DNA of 50,824 bases from Chlorokybus atmophyticus (Eukaryota > Streptophyta > Chlorokybophyceae > Chlorokybales > Chlorokybaceae): contig RHPI01003020.1 in assembly GCA_009103225.1 (NCBI GenBank), positions 81,525 to 132,348 of the forward strand. Reading direction: 5' to 3'. Below the pieces are notes generated by a model. That model worked only from the letters and a program-made list of their open reading frames with translations, was not told the DNA's origin and did no database searches. Below, piece after piece: positions 47,138 to 50,824 of this stretch (position 1 is the first letter of the stretch; each line of letters opens with the position of its first letter). The translations under genes were made by a program, and so were the position numbers.

Positions 47138-48585
47138 TAAGCACAGTGAAGGTCATGTCTTGGCGCCTGAGCTACACATACGCACGCTCGCATGCGCACG
47201 CGCATGTGCCCGCGCACTCACCAACTCAGTTGGCCAGCACATCTGTAGCTGCACGCCACAGCTGCTTGGTTCAGTCAGTCAAGGCTGTCACAGGTTTAGA
47301 ACATGCGCTCATTGCAACTTTACCAATGACAGTTGACCAGTCACAGCGGAGTTTGTGTTACGCCCAGTATGAAGTGCTGTTGGGAGTGCGCTGCACGACG
47401 CCGTCTGTGTCGGAAGAGTTGAAGGCACTCTCTGATGGCTGACAGGAAGCATTCATGAGCAGCTGACCAGATTGGTGTTGAGAGAGAGATTCCAACCGCA
47501 GAAGCGCGTTTTCAATGTTTGGGGGTGTGTCTGACACACTTCATGATTGCTGCTATTGCCTGTACTCACAGTCGTGGTCACGTTTGCTTAGAGCAGCTGT
47601 ATTGCCGCTGCCCTACAGAGGTGCTGGAGTACTTGTCCACGACGACAACCAAACTGCATATGCCTCCTGCCTGGAAACCCTGTACCTCTGAACAGAGACA
47701 AACTCTCACCAAGGCAGAATCATACATCAAGAACGCTTGCAGTGCGCTTATCGATAGCAGGCTCTGCAAGCATTCTGCTCTACCGTTGAATGCCTAACCA
47801 ATGCATACAATGCGCATGCTTCATGATTTACATGCAGGGTGCGATCCTATACTACGCAAGGTTCTTATCAGAGTTGCACACTGGGAACGGGCAAGCTACT
47901 GTCGTTGGTAAGCAAGTCACCATTACCAGCAGTGTTTCTGCTTGACTATACTATACTGGCTGTTGACCCTACTTCCGGCCATTTTCACTGTTCTGAAGCG
48001 CCTTGGTTGGTTTCCTCGCAGGGCTTGGGCATGCCGGCCATTGTGGAAAGGTGAGCTGGCATACCCAACCTTGCTGTTGTACTGCACGTGCATGTCGTAC
48101 TAGCACGTATTCGTCACTTGCAAGTATCAAACTTGCGTTCACTGCGCCAAGCCACGTCCTGTTGCCCATGTGCTTGTTCATCAATTGATGATGGTTGTTA
48201 CTTACAGGCAGTCAACAAGCGGTTCTATTCATTATGGTGCAACAATGCTCCGCTTCACACATTCACATGATCAGCATGGGTTTTGCTCACGTACAAAGCA
48301 TCATGTGTTGACTTGACAGTATCCACCAGGACATGCGTGGCAGTCAGCTGTACGGGCTTCTTTATCAAAATACAAGCTGGCCTACTCGACAGCATAGATG
48401 GACTTCAACTTGAAGCCTGCCAGATGTGCTGGTGATACGTCAATGCGTTGTGTATGCGTGCGTGCAAGCGTGTTTGGTACCATAGAATTCTTTCTGTGTT
48501 GCACTGAGATAGTTTGCCAGTCCTGCATTGAACATGATGTGCAACGAGATGCAGCTTCCTGAGCAGCAGTGTGTGTGGCTTACAG

Positions 48586-48645
48586 GCCGGCCATTCAATT
48601 GGGAGTTACATGGTGCAAGAGATGTTGCAAAAGAGGCCGGAGCGG
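48586..48645 (+). other. Exon with alpha/beta-hydrolase nucleophile elbow
   Basis: A 60-bp frame bounded by TTACAG and GTACAATG encodes AGHSIGSYMVQEMLQKRPER. GHSIG is the G-x-S-x-G nucleophile elbow, and the following YM-x-x-EML-x-x-RPE resembles the lipid-droplet-associated hydrolase (LDAH) family. I could not find the LFPT or PGNPG motifs of that family in flanking exons. A frame at 47,598-47,796 (EYLSTTTTKLHMPPAWKPCT) and a mini-exon at 48,022-48,051 may belong to the same gene. Complete structure is not established, so it may be a fragment. Confidence 0.45.
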
Positions 48646-48950
48646 GTACAATGTGGTATCGTTTCAAGTTTGCGCAGCGCACTGTTGCACATTGTTGCAT
48701 AACTTCTTTCCCTCACAAGTATACACAATGCGCGAGGGGTATGCTCATGCATCATTATGATCACAATCATCCGAAAACAGCATGCCACCAACATGTAACA
48801 CTGTCACACACTTCACCACCGGGCTACTCCCTACCCAACTCACTGCCTACAGAATGGGCGTTCATGTGCTTCTGGTGCAGCAGGTGCTGGGCATGCACCC
48901 CTTCCACTATCAACTTTGGTGCCAGTAGGCAGCAGTTTCTTGCATAGCAC

Positions 48951-50811
48951 GGTAACACAGTCCGTGAAATGTCTGCAGTGCAGGAGTTTTGCATTGAACC
49001 AGAAAACAGCGCCGTTTCAGCTGCGCGCCCTAATGTGCATGCATGTGCGTGTGCGTGCGCGTAAACAGGTTGGCATTGTGCCACTGGCCGTGTCTATTGG
49101 TGCTATCGAGCGTTTCCTTGCAATATCAAGAAACTGCACGTAAGGTCACGGTTCCGTGACACGGTGGTGCTTGTATATGTCACATAGGCCGTGCAATGGT
49201 GAGTCACATGCACAGCATTGCATATTTGCTACACAGTAGACCCTAACGTTAGAATGCACAGCAAAGGACCTGAAGGTCAATGCAGTACTGTGTAAGCACT
49301 ACACATTGGCAAACTGCTTGTCCAAGCTGTACATTTCAATTGCATGCTTTTAACTATGACCAACATGATCAACAAGCGATCAAGCCATGGTCATGATGGT
49401 GTGATGTTGTAACCCCATTATGCATGGATGCAGTACTACAGTGGTGCCCAGTTCAGCTATGTGGGCAACACTGAGTTCTAGCAAGTGACAGATGCACATG
49501 TCATGTGTAAATCGCTGTTGAGCTGCACTCTAAATTGCCGAGGTTGTTGTGCACATGTTAACGCGCCTTAATGGGCGTTAACATATGACGACAAGGAGCG
49601 CATTGCATCTTTGTTTAGTATGGTTGATCATTGGGGCCCTATCATACACCACGATAAGGTAAACCAAGCATGCATTCTGGGTTATTGCACATTGCATTGA
49701 CATGCAACCAGCGCATTGGTACTGATGTCACATGTAGCCAAGATTCAAGCTAGAGCTCTGCACAACAACAAAACGCTTACTAGTATATGAGAGATAGTAT
49801 GCTACATTGGTGTGTTAATTAGCGTATACGAGGACCATCGAGTCTTTTGTAGGCAGTGCCGTAGATGGAAAGAGCTTACACAGATACTGACGCTTGCAAC
49901 ACATACGGCGTCGCATCAAGTAAAGACCGGTCACCCAAATATGCTTACATTCAACTTGCATGCAAAAAACAATGAGTGTTGCAGCAAAACTATGGCATAA
50001 TGATTTGTAAGTCAGTTTAAGCAAAGCGTCCATCAATGCGGCACCTGCACAAGCGCCTCGTGCAGCATGTGTTCAGCATATGCGTAAAAGGGCCTTAAAC
50101 CGACCCGTAAAATATGTACAAACCATGCGTTATAAGTGTGACATGTTACGCGCGCCACGGTAACTACCTTTAAGTATCAATCGCGTAGACGCTTATGATG
50201 TGTTGTAAGTTGACGAGATGACGAGGTCGACAAAGATCTTAATTGGTAACCTAGCAGCATCCGATACATCATTTTTATTGTGAAGCATATGTTAAGCAAA
50301 CTCATTGAAAATGCCCTCGACCAACCCGTGATTTGAATATAATCATGTATTAAAAGCGTGACTTGTTGCCCATCACATGAATGGAATAGCTATGAATTGA
50401 AGACTTATATGAGACATGTATAGGAGGCGACTTTTACTGCCATAGCATCAGGGGGTAGTGGTTAAGGTGTCGATGTTAAGGTTACATATCTTGTAATGAA
50501 GTAGACAGTCGCAACGTCTTGTGAGTAATGACGCGGTTGGCGGAGAAAGCATTTGATGAGTGAGCAGCACTGAAGAAAGCGCTTTGATTGGGCAGCATGT
50601 GTTAAGCAAACGTTTCTATAGGACTCTGAACCGATTGGCGAGATTAATATGGATGTCTCGATAATCGTAACTTATCTCCCCCTTAATTAATATGTCAGTA
50701 CCATGTTAAATTCGCGCAATAATGCATTTAAGCTTACGTAACTCGAGGGCCGCGAGCGAAGGAAAAGCCATTTGAGAACTTGTCGTGAAGCTTGCAAGTC
50801 TTTGATCAAAA
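48951..50811. other. Non-coding stretch
   Basis: No supported coding frame on either strand. It contains a 10-bp inverted repeat ATGTTAACGC (49,555-49,564 against 49,575-49,584) and increasingly AT-rich sequence toward the end. Confidence 0.4.
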
Positions 50812-50824
50812 GGGGGGGGGGGGG
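50812..50824. repeat. G-homopolymer at window edge
   Basis: Thirteen G close the window, mirroring the C-run at the start, as expected if both strands of contig ends terminate in the same kind of homopolymer. Confidence 0.7.

Noticed and set aside
48528-48947. 139-codon plus-strand frame
   Set aside because: It overlaps the GHSIG exon in another frame and shows Cys/Trp/His-rich composition typical of chance frames.

Overview
This is a gap-containing piece of a eukaryotic nuclear genome, most likely from a green alga. The supporting signs are intron-rich genes with GT-AG splicing, a glutathione peroxidase with a plastid-type transit peptide, Ty1/copia and Ty3-type retroelements, and a primer-binding site matching the plant-type initiator tRNA-Met. 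I cannot name the species. Both window ends are C/G homopolymers, and most internal gaps sit beside G-runs, so these look like contig edges.

Layout. 1-9.8 kb is a nest of minus-strand Ty1/copia elements: a gag-only element with two 417-bp LTRs (A), an RT/RNase H remnant (B), and a nearly full element (C) whose coding region is split by an inverted solo LTR with a 5-bp target duplication. 9.8-12.9 kb holds degraded gag-like genes, including a Ty3-type zinc-knuckle gag whose halves lie on opposite strands. A 318-bp sequence at 12,989 recurs at 18,984 next to gap marks. 14.3-16.26 kb holds an unrecognised plus-strand gene or relic. It converges on a complete seven-exon glutathione peroxidase gene (minus, 16,364-18,006). 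20.1-21.9 kb contains a broken leucine-rich-repeat gene and some orphan exons. A 623-base gap follows.

25.8-29.5 kb is a complete 12-exon gene for a secreted heparinase II/III-like polysaccharide lyase (minus, 644 aa). Its third intron carries a huge (CT)n/(GT)n microsatellite, and about 80-bp imperfect repeats lie upstream. 32.7-33.1 kb has a small orphan ORF. 33.6-39.7 kb is a plus-strand multi-exon relic with a SET domain, an Asp/Pro-rich repeat and a long coiled coil. Its premature stops are nearly all C-to-T type. 40.05-40.73 kb is an array of 19 copies of a 12-bp palindrome (consensus ACCATGCATGGT) or near variants. 42.4-45.8 kb is a six-exon RabGAP/TBC gene (minus). 46-50.8 kb is mostly non-coding, with two strong adjacent hairpins at 47.05 kb and one exon carrying an alpha/beta-hydrolase nucleophile elbow at 48.6 kb.

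The three well-formed genes (peroxidase, lyase, RabGAP) work in unrelated processes: plastid peroxide detoxification, extracellular polysaccharide breakdown, and membrane traffic. There is no operon-like logic. The rest is mobile-element debris and repeats.
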